A stretch of 64,000 nucleotides of DNA from Dechloromonas sp. Dech2017 (GCA_009469585.1 SSXW01000023.1:1-64000), one strand, 5' to 3'. Positions 27,012 to 36,886 are shown, counted from the first letter of the stretch. Notes: a model not told the origin generated them from the letters alone. A program made the numbers and translations.

Positions 27012-28996
27012 GCTTGTTGGGTTCCGGCGGGGATGGTGGCGCTGGCGCGGGCCTTGATGCGGTAGCGGCGGTCGAGCATGGCGAGCAGGCCGCCCAGTGC
27101 CATCAGCACGCAGCCGCCCCAGATCCAGTCGACGAAGGGCTTGTAATAGACGCGCACGGCCCACTCGCCTTCCGGCTTGTCACGGTCGATCGGCTCGCCG
27201 AGCGAGACATAGACGTCGCGCAGGAAACCGGCGTCGATGGCGGCCTCGGTCATCGGCATGGCCGACGAGTGGTAGGTGCGCTTCTCGGGATTCATTTTGC
27301 GCACGAATTTGCCGTCGACCGCCAGATCGAACTCGCCCTGGGCAGCCGTGTAGTTGGGGCCCTCGACCCCCTTTACGCCGACGAAGGTGAAATGGTAGCC
27401 GGCGACATCGACCGATTCGCCCGGACCCATCTTGACGTCCTTTTCCTGCTCGAAGCTGCTGACCATGGTGACGCCGACGACGAAGACGGCGATGCCGATG
27501 TGGGCGACGTGCATGCCGACGAAGCTGCGCGGCTGCTTGGTGGCGGCGGCCAGGAAGGATTGCCCGGCGCGGGTGCGCTGCACGCGGTCGACGAAGTTCA
27601 AGGCGGCGGTGATGACGATCCAGGCGGCGAGCAGGATGCCCAGCGCGGTCAGCGCCGACCACTTGCCGTAAAGCACGGGCAGGGCGATGGCGACCAGCAC
27701 GGCGGCGGCGAAGGCCCAGCGCACGGCGCCGACGATCTCGGCGACCGAGGCTTCCTTCCAGCGCGCGAAGGGGGCGATGCCCATGAGGAAGAGGATGGGC
27801 GTCATGACCGGCACGAAGACCGCGTTGAAGTAGGGCGGGCCGACCGAGATCTTGCCGACGCCCAGCGCGTCGATGAGCAGCGGGTAGAGCGTGCCGAGCA
27901 GCACGGTGGCACAGGCGACGACGAGCAGCACGTTGTTGGTGAGCAGCGCCGACTCCCGCGAGATCAGCCCGAAGCGCCCGCCCAGGCCGACCTTGGGGGC
28001 ACGCCAGGCAAACAGGGCGAGCGAGGAGCCGATGACGGCGACCAGGAAGATCAGGATGAAGATGCCGCGCCGCGGGTCGGTGGCGAAGGCATGGACCGAG
28101 GTCAGCACGCCGGAGCGAACCAGGAAGGTGCCGAGCAGCGACAGCGAGAAGGCCGAGATGGCGAGCAGCACGGTCCAGTTCTTGAAACTGCCGCGCTTTT
28201 CGGTGGCGGCCAGCGAGTGGATCAGCGCCGTGCCGACCAGCCAGGGCATGAAGGAGGCGTTCTCGACCGGGTCCCAGAACCACCAGCCGCCCCAGCCCAG
28301 CTCGTAGTAGGCCCACCACGAGCCCATGGCGATGCCCAGGGTGAGGAAGACCCAGGCGGCCATCGTCCACGGCCGCGACCAGCGCGCCCAGGCGGCGTCG
28401 AGCTGGCCGGAAAGCAGGGCGGCGATGGCGAAGGCGAAGGCGACCGAGAAGCCGACGTAGCCCATGTAGAGCAGCGGCGGGTGGATGACCAGGCCCGGGT
28501 CCTGCAACAGCGGATTGAGGTCGCGCCCCTCGGCGGCGCCCGGCAGCAGGCGCTCGAAGGGGTTGGAAGTGACCAGGATGAAGAGCAGGAAGCCGAAGGC
28601 GACCAGGCCGAGGGTGCCGAGCACGCGGGCGACCATCGCCTCGGGCAGCTGGCGGGACAGCATGGCGACGCCGAAGGCCCACCAGGTCAGCATCAGCATC
28701 CACAGCAGCAGCGAGCCCTCGTGGCCGCCCCAGACGCCGGCGACGCGGTACTGGATGGGCAGCAGCGAGTTGGAATGCTGGGCGACATAGACCACCGAGA
28801 AATCGTTGTTGACGAAGGCGTGGGTCAGGCAGGCGAAGGAGAAGCTGACGAGCAGCGCCATCGCCGAAGCCGCCGGGCGGGCCAGGGCGATCCAGGCGAC
28901 GTTGTGGCGGTGGGCGCCGACCAGCGGCAGCGTGCCGAGCAGCAGGGCGACCAGCGCGGCGAGGATGAGGGCGAAATGGCCGAGTTCGGGGATCAT
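27008..28996 (-). CDS. ccmF: Heme lyase subunit CcmF
   Basis: 662 residues, about fifteen transmembrane helices. The WWD motif region is visible as WAYYELGWGGWWFWDPVENASFMPWL (quoted in part: GWGGWWFWDPVENA near residue 233). Conserved periplasmic histidines are found in GGHEGSLLLW and around LIHSLAATEKRG. It ligates heme to apocytochrome c with CcmH and CcmI. It overlaps ccmG by 4 nt and lies 2 nt from ccmE. Confidence 0.95.
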   Translation of the reverse strand: MIPELGHFALILAALVALLLGTLPLVGAHRHNVAWIALARPAASAMALLVSFSFACLTHAFVNNDFSVVYVAQHSNSLLPIQYRVAGVWGGHEGSLLLWMLMLTWWAFGVAMLSRQLPEAMVARVLGTLGLVAFGFLLFILVTSNPFERLLPGAAEGRDLNPLLQDPGLVIHPPLLYMGYVGFSVAFAFAIAALLSGQLDAAWARWSRPWTMAAWVFLTLGIAMGSWWAYYELGWGGWWFWDPVENASFMPWLVGTALIHSLAATEKRGSFKNWTVLLAISAFSLSLLGTFLVRSGVLTSVHAFATDPRRGIFILIFLVAVIGSSLALFAWRAPKVGLGGRFGLISRESALLTNNVLLVVACATVLLGTLYPLLIDALGVGKISVGPPYFNAVFVPVMTPILFLMGIAPFARWKEASVAEIVGAVRWAFAAAVLVAIALPVLYGKWSALTALGILLAAWIVITAALNFVDRVQRTRAGQSFLAAATKQPRSFVGMHVAHIGIAVFVVGVTMVSSFEQEKDVKMGPGESVDVAGYHFTFVGVKGVEGPNYTAAQGEFDLAVDGKFVRKMNPEKRTYHSSAMPMTEAAIDAGFLRDVYVSLGEPIDRDKPEGEWAVRVYYKPFVDWIWGGCVLMALGGLLAMLDRRYRIKARASATIPAGTQQA

Positions 28997-28998
28997 GC

Positions 28999-29478
28999 TC
29001 AGTAGCTCGCTTTGGGTTGGCTGACGGACGACGGCGAGACGTGCTTGGTCGCCGCCTTCTGGGCGTCATCGACGGCCTTGGCGGCTTCCGGCGGCATGTA
29101 GTTCTCGTCGTGCTTGGCCAGCACTTCGCTGGCCGTAAAGCTGCCTTCGGCGGTCATTTTGCCCTGGGCGACGACACCCTTCCCCTCCTTGAACAGGTCG
29201 GGCAGGATGCCCTTGTAGTGGACGGCGATGTCCTTGGCTGTGTCGGTGACGACGAAGGCGATGGTCACCCCGTCGGCCTGCCGCTGCAGGCTGCCTTCCT
29301 TGACCAGGCCGCCGATGCGGAAGACCTTGCCCTGCGGCGCCTTGCCGGCAGCGACGTCGGTCGGTGAGATGTAGAGGGCGATGTTGCTGTTCAGGGCGTT
29401 GAGGACGAGGGCGGCGATGATGCCGATGACGGCGAGGGCGCCGCCGATCAGGGCGAGTTTCTTGTGACGGGATTTCAT
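28999..29478 (-). CDS. ccmE: Heme chaperone CcmE
   Basis: 159 residues with an N-terminal basic cytoplasmic tip ([13 protein letters not shown]), one membrane helix and a periplasmic OB-fold domain. The heme-binding histidine is in [12 protein letters not shown] at about residue 122, with the downstream tyrosine also present. It receives heme from CcmABCD and passes it to CcmF. It overlaps ccmD by 4 nt. Confidence 0.94.
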   Translation of the reverse strand: MKSRHKKLALIGGALAVIGIIAALVLNALNSNIALYISPTDVAAGKAPQGKVFRIGGLVKEGSLQRQADGVTIAFVVTDTAKDIAVHYKGILPDLFKEGKGVVAQGKMTAEGSFTASEVLAKHDENYMPPEAAKAVDDAQKAATKHVSPSSVSQPKASY

Positions 29479-29699
29479 GCTGCGGTGTTCCTTTGCTCGG
29501 CAGGCGAGCGGGTCGGTGATTCGGTACGCGATTCGGCGCGCATTTGCCGTTTCAGGCGGAGAATGGTGGCCCTTTGATGGCGGGCGACGACGACCGGTTC
29601 AATCGCCATGATCAGCGCGGTAAGGCCGAAAGAGCCCCAGACGTAGTGGCCGTAGCCGCCCATGGCCAGGAAATCGCCCAGACTGTTCCAGTAGATCAT
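29475..29699 (-). CDS. ccmD: Heme exporter protein CcmD
   Basis: 74 residues with one transmembrane helix ([23 protein letters not shown]) and a basic cytoplasmic tail ([19 protein letters not shown]), the CcmD pattern. The start [17 protein letters not shown] overlaps the end of ccmC by 4 nt. It is needed for release of holo-CcmE from CcmABC. The tail is somewhat longer than in many homologues. Confidence 0.88.
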   Translation of the reverse strand: MIYWNSLGDFLAMGGYGHYVWGSFGLTALIMAIEPVVVARHQRATILRLKRQMRAESRTESPTRSPAEQRNTAA

Positions 29700-30442
29700 G
29701 CGCCCTCCCCGGCCAGCAGCGCCTTGGCCCAGTCGGTGTGGCGTTCGCGCTCGAGCATGATGGTGCGCGCCCGCATCAGGGCGACGGCGATCGAATACAT
29801 CCAGAAGCACAGCGCCATCAGCAGCATGCCCCAGAGCATGGTCTCGGCCATCGACGACTTGGTCAGATTGACGCTGGAACCCTGGTGCAAGGTGTTCCAC
29901 CACTTGACCGAGAAATAGATGATCGGGATGTTGACCACGCCGACCAGCAGCAACAGGCCGCCCGCCTTGTCGGCCCGGCGCTGGTCGTCGATGGCGGCGG
30001 TCAGGGCCATGTAGCCAATGTAGAGGAAAAGCAGAATCAGCTCGGAAGTCAGCCGGGCGTCCCACACCCACCACGTTCCCCACATCGGCTTGCCCCACAG
30101 GGCGCCGGTCCACAGCGACAGGAAGGCCATCAGGGCGCCGGTCGGGGCCAGCGCCTGGGCCATCATGCCCGACAGCCGGGTGTTGAAGGCCAGCCCGATG
30201 GCGGCCCAGAAAGCCATGACCAGGTAGATGAACATGCTCATCCAGGAGGCCGGAACGTGGATGAAGATGATCCGGTAGCCCTCGCCCTGCTGGAAATCGG
30301 TGGGCGCCACCAGCATGCCGAGGTAGAGGCCGGCCAGGCCGAAGACGACGGCGAGGGCGACGAACCAGGGGATCATCTTGCCGGCCAGCGGATAGAAGGT
30401 GGCCGGCGAGGCGAAGCGGTAGAGGTTGAAGCGGTCTTTCAT
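29696..30442 (-). CDS. ccmC: Heme exporter protein CcmC
   Basis: 248 residues with six transmembrane helices and the tryptophan-rich motif LWGKPMWGTWWVWDARLTSE near residue 120, the heme-handling WWD domain. Conserved histidines flank it (IIFIHVPASWM upstream). The ATG at 30442 (MKDRFNLYRFASPATFY) gives the standard N-terminus and overlaps ccmB by 4 nt. Confidence 0.94.
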   Translation of the reverse strand: MKDRFNLYRFASPATFYPLAGKMIPWFVALAVVFGLAGLYLGMLVAPTDFQQGEGYRIIFIHVPASWMSMFIYLVMAFWAAIGLAFNTRLSGMMAQALAPTGALMAFLSLWTGALWGKPMWGTWWVWDARLTSELILLFLYIGYMALTAAIDDQRRADKAGGLLLLVGVVNIPIIYFSVKWWNTLHQGSSVNLTKSSMAETMLWGMLLMALCFWMYSIAVALMRARTIMLERERHTDWAKALLAGEGA

Positions 30443-31107
30443 TCGAGGGCGATCTTCAAGGCGGCGGCCGATGCCCAGGGGGCGAAGCCGACAGAGGCAA
30501 AAGTAATTGCGGCAAGCAGGGAAAGGTGACCTTCCCCCCCGAGACCGGTCACCGTCGCATCCACTGCGCCAGCGCCGAATATTAACACCGGAATGTAGAG
30601 CGGCAGCACGAGCAGAGAAACCAGTACGCCGCCGCCGCGCAGGCCCAGGGTCAGCGCCGCGCCGATGGCACCGATGCCGGAAAGGGCCGGCGTGCCGAGC
30701 AGGATGGCGCCGGTCAGGACGAGCAGGGCGTCGGCCGACAGGTCGAACTGGATGCCGAGCACCGGCGCGACCAAGGCCAGCGGCAGGCCGGAAACCAGCC
30801 AGTGAGCGATCACTTTTCCGGTAACCACCAGGCCGAGCGGATGCGGGGCCAGCGCCAACTGCTCGAGTGTGCCGTCGCGATGGTCGTCGGCGAACAGGCG
30901 GGGTAGCGACAGCATGGTGGCAAGCAGGGCGGCCACCCACAAGACGCCGGGGGCCAGCTTGCGCAGCAGGTCGGGTTCCGGGCCGATGCCGAGCGGAAAG
31001 AGGCTGACCACGATGACGAAGAAGAACAGCGCGGAGACAATGTCGGCCTGGCGGCGCATGGCCAGCCGGAGGTCGCGGCCGATGACGGCGGTGATGATCC
31101 TGAACAT
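30439..31107 (-). CDS. ccmB: Heme exporter protein CcmB
   Basis: 222 residues with six transmembrane helices. The N-terminal IGRDLRLAMRRQADIVSALFFF and LSLPRLFADDHRDGTLEQLALAP segments are diagnostic of the CcmB permease. It forms the ABC-type CcmAB complex that energises release of holo-CcmE. The ATG at 31107 overlaps the ccmA stop (ATGA). Confidence 0.94.
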   Translation of the reverse strand: MFRIITAVIGRDLRLAMRRQADIVSALFFFVIVVSLFPLGIGPEPDLLRKLAPGVLWVAALLATMLSLPRLFADDHRDGTLEQLALAPHPLGLVVTGKVIAHWLVSGLPLALVAPVLGIQFDLSADALLVLTGAILLGTPALSGIGAIGAALTLGLRGGGVLVSLLVLPLYIPVLIFGAGAVDATVTGLGGEGHLSLLAAITFASVGFAPWASAAALKIALE

Positions 31108-31718
31108 CAGCCGAGACGCAATTCGCGGACGGTGCCGGCCGGGATGTCGACCAGTTGATGGGTGGTCATGACGGCCAGGCCGCCGCGCTGCAGGTGTTCG
31201 GAAATCAGGCCGGCCAGCCAGTCGACCGCGGCGACGTCGAGGGCGACAAAGGGTTCGTCGAGCACCCACAGCGGGCGCCTTTCCTTGACCAGCCGGGCCA
31301 GCGCGACGCGCCGCTTCTGGCCCTGCGACAGGTATTTACAGGCAAGATCCTCGCGCCCGGCCAAGCCGACCTGTTCGAGGGCGTCGATGGCATCGTCCTC
31401 GGAGAGTTCCTCGTCGGCCAGGCGGGCTGCGGCGAGCAGGCTCTCGAGCGGCGTCAATTCTTCCTTGATGGCGTTGAGGTGGCCGAGATAGCAGAGATCG
31501 GCGCGGAAATCGTCGGATTTGATCGATCGGTCCTGCCAGCGGATTTCACCGCTTTCCGGCGGCAGCAGGCCGATCAGCATGCGCAACAGGCTGGTCTTGC
31601 CGGCGCCGTTGCGGCCCTGGAGGTAGAGCAGTTCGCCGGGGTCCAGCCGAAAGCTCAGGCCGGCGAAGAGGCGGCGCTCGCCGCGCACGCATTCCAGATT
31701 GTCAGCTTCTAGGGTCAA
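31107..31718 (-). CDS. ccmA: Heme exporter ATP-binding protein CcmA
   Basis: About 203 residues of the ABC ATPase family. Walker A is GRNGAGKTSLL near residue 34, the signature is LSQGQKRRVALARL, and Walker B is LWVLDEPFVALD. No ATG fits the N-terminus. I place the start at the TTG at 31718, giving TLEADNLEC as in homologues; another TTG at 31736 adds six residues. Neither has a clear ribosome binding site, so the start is uncertain. It is the promoter-proximal gene of the ccm operon. Confidence 0.9.
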   Translation of the reverse strand: MTLEADNLECVRGERRLFAGLSFRLDPGELLYLQGRNGAGKTSLLRMLIGLLPPESGEIRWQDRSIKSDDFRADLCYLGHLNAIKEELTPLESLLAAARLADEELSEDDAIDALEQVGLAGREDLACKYLSQGQKRRVALARLVKERRPLWVLDEPFVALDVAAVDWLAGLISEHLQRGGLAVMTTHQLVDIPAGTVRELRLG

Positions 31719-31828
31719 GGGAGAAAACCGATACAAAACAGGGACAAATTATGAACGCGCAAGTGTACTGGCAGATTGATGATCATCAAACAATAAAGCG
31801 GCCGTGCCGAGATTCGCCGACCGGCCCT
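31719..31828. other. Gap between ccmA and the GGDEF/EAL gene
   Basis: A short AT-richer stretch that should hold the ccm operon promoter or continue the transcript from the large gene upstream. I see no strong hairpin and no clear promoter. Confidence 0.3.
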
Positions 31829-34800
31829 TTAGCGGCGGCCGGCCGGCATGTTCATCAGCACCTCGGCCTGAACCTGCCGGATGAGGTCGGAGATGTGGCC
31901 GCTATACTTTTCCAGTTGCGGGCGCAGGGCGTCCACGGCGGCGCCGTCGCCGGATTCTTTGCGGAGGACCATCTCGCGGCCGGTTTCGTGCAGGGCGAAA
32001 TGCGCCGCCTCCAGCGACTGGAAGGTGTCGACCGCCGCGTAGCGCTGGCGGTCCGGGCCATACAGCCATTTGCCGAAGCGGCAGCAGCGGTGATCGAGCG
32101 GCGGCGGGCTCGGCTCCTCGCCGGCAAGGTAGGCGCCCAGGGCGTTCTTCCAGCGGTTGTGGTCGACCTCGGAGATCAGCATCGGCAGGTCTTCGCGTGA
32201 CCACTGGAAGGCGGTGGCCAGGCTCCACAGTTCATCGGGCTGGAAGCCGGCGATCCAGGCCGGCAGTTCGCCGGCCGGCATCGGGCGGGCGATGCCGAAG
32301 CCCTGGGCGAGGTCGCAGCCGAGCAGCAGCAGGACGAGGCCGTGCTCGACGGTCTCGACGCCTTCGGCGATCACCTTGCGGTGGAAGGCCTGGGTCAGGC
32401 CGATGACGCCCTCGACGATGGCCAGGTCGTCGGGGTCGTCGAGCATGTTGCGGATGAAGGACTGGTCGATCTTCAGCGTTTCGGCCGGCAGCCTCCGGAA
32501 GTAGGTCAGCGAGGAGTAGCCGGTGCCGAAGTCGTCGAGCGAGAAGCTGACGCCCAGTTGCCGGCATTCGGCGAACAGTTCAGCGGTATTGGCGACATCT
32601 TCGATGGCCGCGGTTTCGAGGATTTCCAGTTCGATCTGGCCGGGTGACAGGCGCGGGTAACGGGCCAGCAATTCGCCGAGGCGGCTGGAAAAGCCCTTGT
32701 GCTGCAGATGGTCGGCCGAGATGTTGATGCTCGCGGCCAGGCTCAGGCCCTGGTCGAGCCAGGCGTCGACCTGGCGCAGCACGTCGCGGATCACCCAGTC
32801 GCCCAGGTCGACCGCCAGGTCGGTGCCCTCGATCAGCGGCAGGAAATGCTCCGGCAGCAGGCAGCCCTGCTCCGGGTGCTGCCAGCGGATCAGGGCCTCG
32901 ACGCCGGTGACGTGGCCTTTGCGCATGTCCACCTTGGGCTGGTAGTGGAGGACGAATTCGCCGCGGGCCAGGGCCTGGCGGATGCGGGCGATGTCGCGAC
33001 GGCGGTCGCTGGCCCGCCGGTCCTTTTCCGGATCGAACAGGTGGTAGCGGTTGCGGCCGTTCTGCTTGGCGGCGTACATCGCCTGGTCGGCATGGCGGAG
33101 CAGGGTGTCGGCGTCCGAGCCGTCGGGTGGGAAGAGAGTGACGCCAATACTCGCCGAGACGGTCAGTTGCTGGTTGGAAATGGCGAAGGGCTGGGCCAGG
33201 GCGATGATGACCCGGCTCAGCGCCTGTTCGCACTCGTGCTGGCTGTCCAGGCCGCCGATGAGCAGCACGAATTCGTCGCCGCCCAGGCGGGCCACCGTGT
33301 CGCCGCCGCGAACGCAGGCTTTCAGGCGCTGGGCAGCCTCGATCAGCAGGTAGTCGCCGACCGAGTGGCCCCAGCGGTCGTTGATCGGCTTGAAGTTGTC
33401 GAGGTCGAGGTAGCCGACGGCGAGCAGCTTGCCGCTGCGTTCGGCCTGGGCCATGGCCAGCTGCAGGCGGTCGCCGAGCAGCATGCGGTTGGGCAGCTGG
33501 GTCAGGGCGTCGAAATGGGCGAGGTGCTCGAGGCGCTGCTGGTGCTGCTTGATCAGCGTGATGTCGGAGAAGATGGCGACGAAATTGGCGATCTCGCCGT
33601 TGCGGTGACGAACGGTCGAGATGGTCAGCTGTTCGACGAAGATCTCCCCGGATTTCTTGCGGTTCCAGATTTCGCCGCGCCAGTAGCCGCGCTCGTTGAT
33701 GTCGCGCCACATGGCGGCGTAGAAATCGGCGTCATGGTGGCCCGAGCGGAGCAGTTCCGGCGTTTTGCCGATCGCCTCGTCGCGGCTGTAGCCGGTCAGT
33801 TCGCTGAAGGTGCTATTGACTTCGACGATGGTCTGCGCGGCGTCGGTGATGACGATACCTTCGTGGGCGTTGTCGAAGACGCTGGCCGCCAGCTGCAGGC
33901 GCTCTTCGGCGGCGAGCCGCTGGCCGATGTCCTGGGCGATGCTGATCACGGCCGGCCGGCCGTCCCACTGGCCGCGGGCAAGGCGGATTTCGACCTGGCG
34001 TTGCCGGCCGTCGGCGGCCAGCAGCGTTTGCGGATTGCTTCGCTCGCCCGGCCCGGGGTTTTCGCAAATTGAGCCATTTTCCCGGTTGACCGTAGCGATC
34101 GGCTGGCCGATCAGGGCTTCCGGTCCGTAGCCGAGATCGTCGATGACCGCCCGGTTGTAATGCAGGATGCGGCCGGCCGGGTCGAGGATGAAAATGAAAT
34201 CGGTCAGGGTGTTGAACAGGCCGATCAGGTTTTGCTGCTGGCGGCGGGCGGCTTCCTGGGTTTCGAGCTGCTGCAGCGCCTGGCTGAAATAGCGGCTGAG
34301 CATTTCCAGCGAGCGCAGGGTGGCGGCCGAAATGCGCGAGGTCTGCCGGCCGGACAGGCTGAGGCAGGCCAGCGGCTGGCCGCCGACCAGGATCGGATGG
34401 GTGATCAGGCAATTCACCCCGGCATCGGCCATGACCGGCCCGGCCAGCAGGCCGTGGCCGGCGCATTCGTCCACCGGCAGCAGGCAGCTGCAGACCGTCT
34501 CGCCCTGCCGGGCGAGCTCGGCCAGCGGGCTGTCGGCGGCCAGCTCGGCGCTGCTGTCGACATATTCGGCGGAAAGCCCGTGGTGGGCGACCAGGTGGTA
34601 AGCGCCGTCGGCCTGCCGCCAATAGACGGCGCCGGCATTGATGTCGGGAAAACGCAGGGTGGCCTTGAGCAGCGCCGCGATGACCGCCTCGCGTTGCAGG
34701 CCGGCGGCCAGCGCCTGGGCCAGGTCGTGCTCGATCTCGAGGCGGAGGGCGGCGTTCTTGCGCTCGGAAATGTCGACGGCGGCGGCGATCAGCGCTGTCT

Positions 34801-36625
34801 GGCCGAAATACTGCGTGGCATGCAGGCGGACTTCGATGGGGAAGAGGCGGCCGTTGCGGTGGCTGGCCAGGCTTTCGAAAACCCGCGGTGCGCCGCCGGC
34901 CGCGGCGGCGATCAGCCGTTCGATGTCGGCCAGCTCGGTCAGGCCGGGTTGGTGCAGGAAGGCCTGGGTTTGTCCGATCAGTGTCTGGCGGGGATGGCCG
35001 AACAATTGCTCGGCTTCGCTGTTGACGTCGATGATGCGGCCATCGGGGGAGAGAATGAGGATCGCCTGGCCGATGCTGTCGAAAATGCCGCGAAAGGTTT
35101 CCAGGCTGAGGTTGAGCTGGCGGGCCCGCTGCTCGTGTTCGATGACCAGCGCCGCCAGCTGGGCGGCCTGGCGCAGGAAGCCCTCGGCCCGCCGGGCGCC
35201 CTCCGGGTCGCTCAGGCAGCTGCAGCGAATGCTGCCCAGGCGCCGGCCGTCGGCCCCGATCACCGGCATGCCGCATGTGCCATCGCCGTCGGCCGCTTCG
35301 TCCCCGGCGACGATGGCGCACGCGCAGCCGGGCACCTCGGCTTCGACGGCGTGGCCGATCATGGCCAGCACCGCGCCCGGCTGGTCGCCGCGCAGCAGCG
35401 CGGCGAGTGCCGCGTTGCGCAGGAGCAGGCCCTGCTCGGCGCGCTGGCGCTCGGAAATGTCGTGGGCGAAGCCGACCGTGCCGAGCAACGTGCCGTCCTC
35501 GCCGATCACCGGCGACTTCCAGGTTTCGTGCCAGACCGGCTGGCCGTCGACGAGGATGGGTTCGGTGACCACCTGGCTCCGGCGCGTCGCCATCACGGCG
35601 GCGTCGTCGGCCCGGTAGCGCTCAGCCAGGTCGGGCGGGGCGATGTCCCGGTCGGTCTTGCCGACCAGGGTGCCGGCCGGGGCCTTGCCGAAAATCTTGT
35701 CGAAAGCCCGGTTGGTGCTCAGGAAGCGCGATTCGGTGTCCTTCTGCCAGACGGGAAAGGGGAAATTGTCGAGCAGGGCATTGCGGTAGCTGTCCTGGCG
35801 GGCCGTTTCGCTGCGCATCTGGTTGTGTTCGATTTCCAGCGCGTGGCGTTCGGTCAGCGCGTCATCCACCATGTCGAGCTTGAGCGGGCGCATCAGCGCG
35901 TGTTCGGAGAGCAGCCCGACGAGGTGGCCGGCGGCGTCGATCACCGTCAGGTTGCGCACGCCGTGCTCGTGCATCAGCTCGGCGGCGGTGGTCAGCGGGC
36001 AGTCTTGACTGACGCTGATGGTCGGCTCCGTCATGATCTCGCCCAGGCTCGGGTTGGCCCGACCTTCGACAAAAAGGCGGACGACGTCGCGTTCGGTGAC
36101 GATGCCGACCGGTCGCCGCTGGTCGACGATGACGACGCTGCTTGTCCGGCTCGCCTCGATGGTGGTCAGCGCATCGTCCAGCGGGGCGCTCGCCGGCAGC
36201 CGCGGGAAGCTGCGGTCCATCAGGGTTTCCGCCGTATTCAGGTGGAGGAAGAAATCGGGGCCGAGAAATTCCCGGAAATCGGCTTCGCTGACGATGCCGA
36301 GCGGGGCGCCGTCGCCGGCGGTGACGACGATGTGGCGGATGTCGTGGCTGGCCGCTTCGCGGTAAGCCTGGCGGAAATCGGTGTCGCCCGCCACGCAGTG
36401 CACCGGGCGGGTCATCACGTCGCCGGCTGTCGTTGTCGGCGCGGCAGGCTGGCGCATGATGTGCACGATGTCGCGCTCGGTGATGATGCCGAGGATGGCC
36501 TGTTGCTCGACGACGATGACCGACGACAGGCGGGCGGCCAGCATGTGCGCCGCCACTTGGCGCAGGGAGTCGCCGGGGGCAACGCGATCACTGCGAGCTG
36601 CGATCAGGGCCTTTATTTGGGTCAT
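31829..36625 (-). CDS. Multidomain diguanylate cyclase/phosphodiesterase (CBS-PAS-GAF-PAS-GAF-PAS-PAS-GGDEF-EAL-CZB)
   Basis: 1598 residues. In order: four CBS motifs (about 1-260), PAS (about 290-390), GAF (about 400-495), PAS (about 505-620), GAF (about 630-780), two PAS (about 800-1020), GGDEF (RLGGDEF near 1118 with the RGGD inhibitory site five residues upstream), EAL (EALIRWQHP near 1245, DDFGTGYSSL and AEGVE intact) and a C-terminal CZB zinc-binding domain (DHRCCRFGKWLYG near 1535). There are no membrane segments. Both catalytic motifs look intact, so it could make and degrade cyclic di-GMP. The ATG at 36625 has GGAGGAGAGG just upstream. It is divergent from hoxK. The combination suggests sensing of nucleotides, small molecules and zinc or hypochlorite-type redox signals (inference). 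A dispersed repeat lies in the third PAS. Confidence 0.88.
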   Translation of the reverse strand: MTQIKALIAARSDRVAPGDSLRQVAAHMLAARLSSVIVVEQQAILGIITERDIVHIMRQPAAPTTTAGDVMTRPVHCVAGDTDFRQAYREAASHDIRHIVVTAGDGAPLGIVSEADFREFLGPDFFLHLNTAETLMDRSFPRLPASAPLDDALTTIEASRTSSVVIVDQRRPVGIVTERDVVRLFVEGRANPSLGEIMTEPTISVSQDCPLTTAAELMHEHGVRNLTVIDAAGHLVGLLSEHALMRPLKLDMVDDALTERHALEIEHNQMRSETARQDSYRNALLDNFPFPVWQKDTESRFLSTNRAFDKIFGKAPAGTLVGKTDRDIAPPDLAERYRADDAAVMATRRSQVVTEPILVDGQPVWHETWKSPVIGEDGTLLGTVGFAHDISERQRAEQGLLLRNAALAALLRGDQPGAVLAMIGHAVEAEVPGCACAIVAGDEAADGDGTCGMPVIGADGRRLGSIRCSCLSDPEGARRAEGFLRQAAQLAALVIEHEQRARQLNLSLETFRGIFDSIGQAILILSPDGRIIDVNSEAEQLFGHPRQTLIGQTQAFLHQPGLTELADIERLIAAAAGGAPRVFESLASHRNGRLFPIEVRLHATQYFGQTALIAAAVDISERKNAALRLEIEHDLAQALAAGLQREAVIAALLKATLRFPDINAGAVYWRQADGAYHLVAHHGLSAEYVDSSAELAADSPLAELARQGETVCSCLLPVDECAGHGLLAGPVMADAGVNCLITHPILVGGQPLACLSLSGRQTSRISAATLRSLEMLSRYFSQALQQLETQEAARRQQQNLIGLFNTLTDFIFILDPAGRILHYNRAVIDDLGYGPEALIGQPIATVNRENGSICENPGPGERSNPQTLLAADGRQRQVEIRLARGQWDGRPAVISIAQDIGQRLAAEERLQLAASVFDNAHEGIVITDAAQTIVEVNSTFSELTGYSRDEAIGKTPELLRSGHHDADFYAAMWRDINERGYWRGEIWNRKKSGEIFVEQLTISTVRHRNGEIANFVAIFSDITLIKQHQQRLEHLAHFDALTQLPNRMLLGDRLQLAMAQAERSGKLLAVGYLDLDNFKPINDRWGHSVGDYLLIEAAQRLKACVRGGDTVARLGGDEFVLLIGGLDSQHECEQALSRVIIALAQPFAISNQQLTVSASIGVTLFPPDGSDADTLLRHADQAMYAAKQNGRNRYHLFDPEKDRRASDRRRDIARIRQALARGEFVLHYQPKVDMRKGHVTGVEALIRWQHPEQGCLLPEHFLPLIEGTDLAVDLGDWVIRDVLRQVDAWLDQGLSLAASINISADHLQHKGFSSRLGELLARYPRLSPGQIELEILETAAIEDVANTAELFAECRQLGVSFSLDDFGTGYSSLTYFRRLPAETLKIDQSFIRNMLDDPDDLAIVEGVIGLTQAFHRKVIAEGVETVEHGLVLLLLGCDLAQGFGIARPMPAGELPAWIAGFQPDELWSLATAFQWSREDLPMLISEVDHNRWKNALGAYLAGEEPSPPPLDHRCCRFGKWLYGPDRQRYAAVDTFQSLEAAHFALHETGREMVLRKESGDGAAVDALRPQLEKYSGHISDLIRQVQAEVLMNMPAGRR
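34064..34101 (-). repeat. Dispersed 40-bp repeat, copy 4 (inside the GGDEF/EAL gene)
   Basis: On the gene's sense strand it reads GCTACGGTCAACCGGGAAAA, then TGGCTCAATTTGC, and encodes IATVNRENGSIC in the third PAS domain. This is the same frame as in hypF and hoxX. Confidence 0.55.
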
Positions 36626-36829
36626 GCCTCTCCTCCGGGTGGTGATTCTAGACCGAGTTGACGGGCTTGCGCATCGGCCACCGTCAAGTCGCGGCATCGA
36701 CCTTTGATCTGGCCTGGAATGATTGTTTGCAGAGTGGAAGCCTGGTTTGCGCATCCGTTGTCGGCGCAACCGCCGGGCGATGCGGCAAGTGTCTTGATTC
36801 TTATTGGAAAAAACCGCTTCCGATCGGCG

Positions 36830-36844
36830 TGGCATATGCCTTGC
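36830..36844 (+). promoter_or_regulatory. Sigma-54-type promoter of the hox operon
   Basis: TGGCATATGCCTTGC has the GG and GC dinucleotides separated by exactly 10 nt, as required for RpoN promoters (consensus TGGCACN5TTGC). It lies 42 nt before the hoxK start. A sigma-54 promoter fits the NtrC-type activator HoxA encoded downstream and the known control of membrane-bound hydrogenase genes in C. necator. An AT-rich stretch at 36795-36815 could bind IHF, but no perfect site is visible. Confidence 0.8.
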
Positions 36845-36886
36845 GTAATACCCCCACCTGAAGAATAACCACCGGGGGATATCCAC

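Noticed and set aside
27014-29005. Long plus-strand frame opposite ccmF
   Set aside because: It is an antisense shadow of ccmF produced by high GC at third codon positions.
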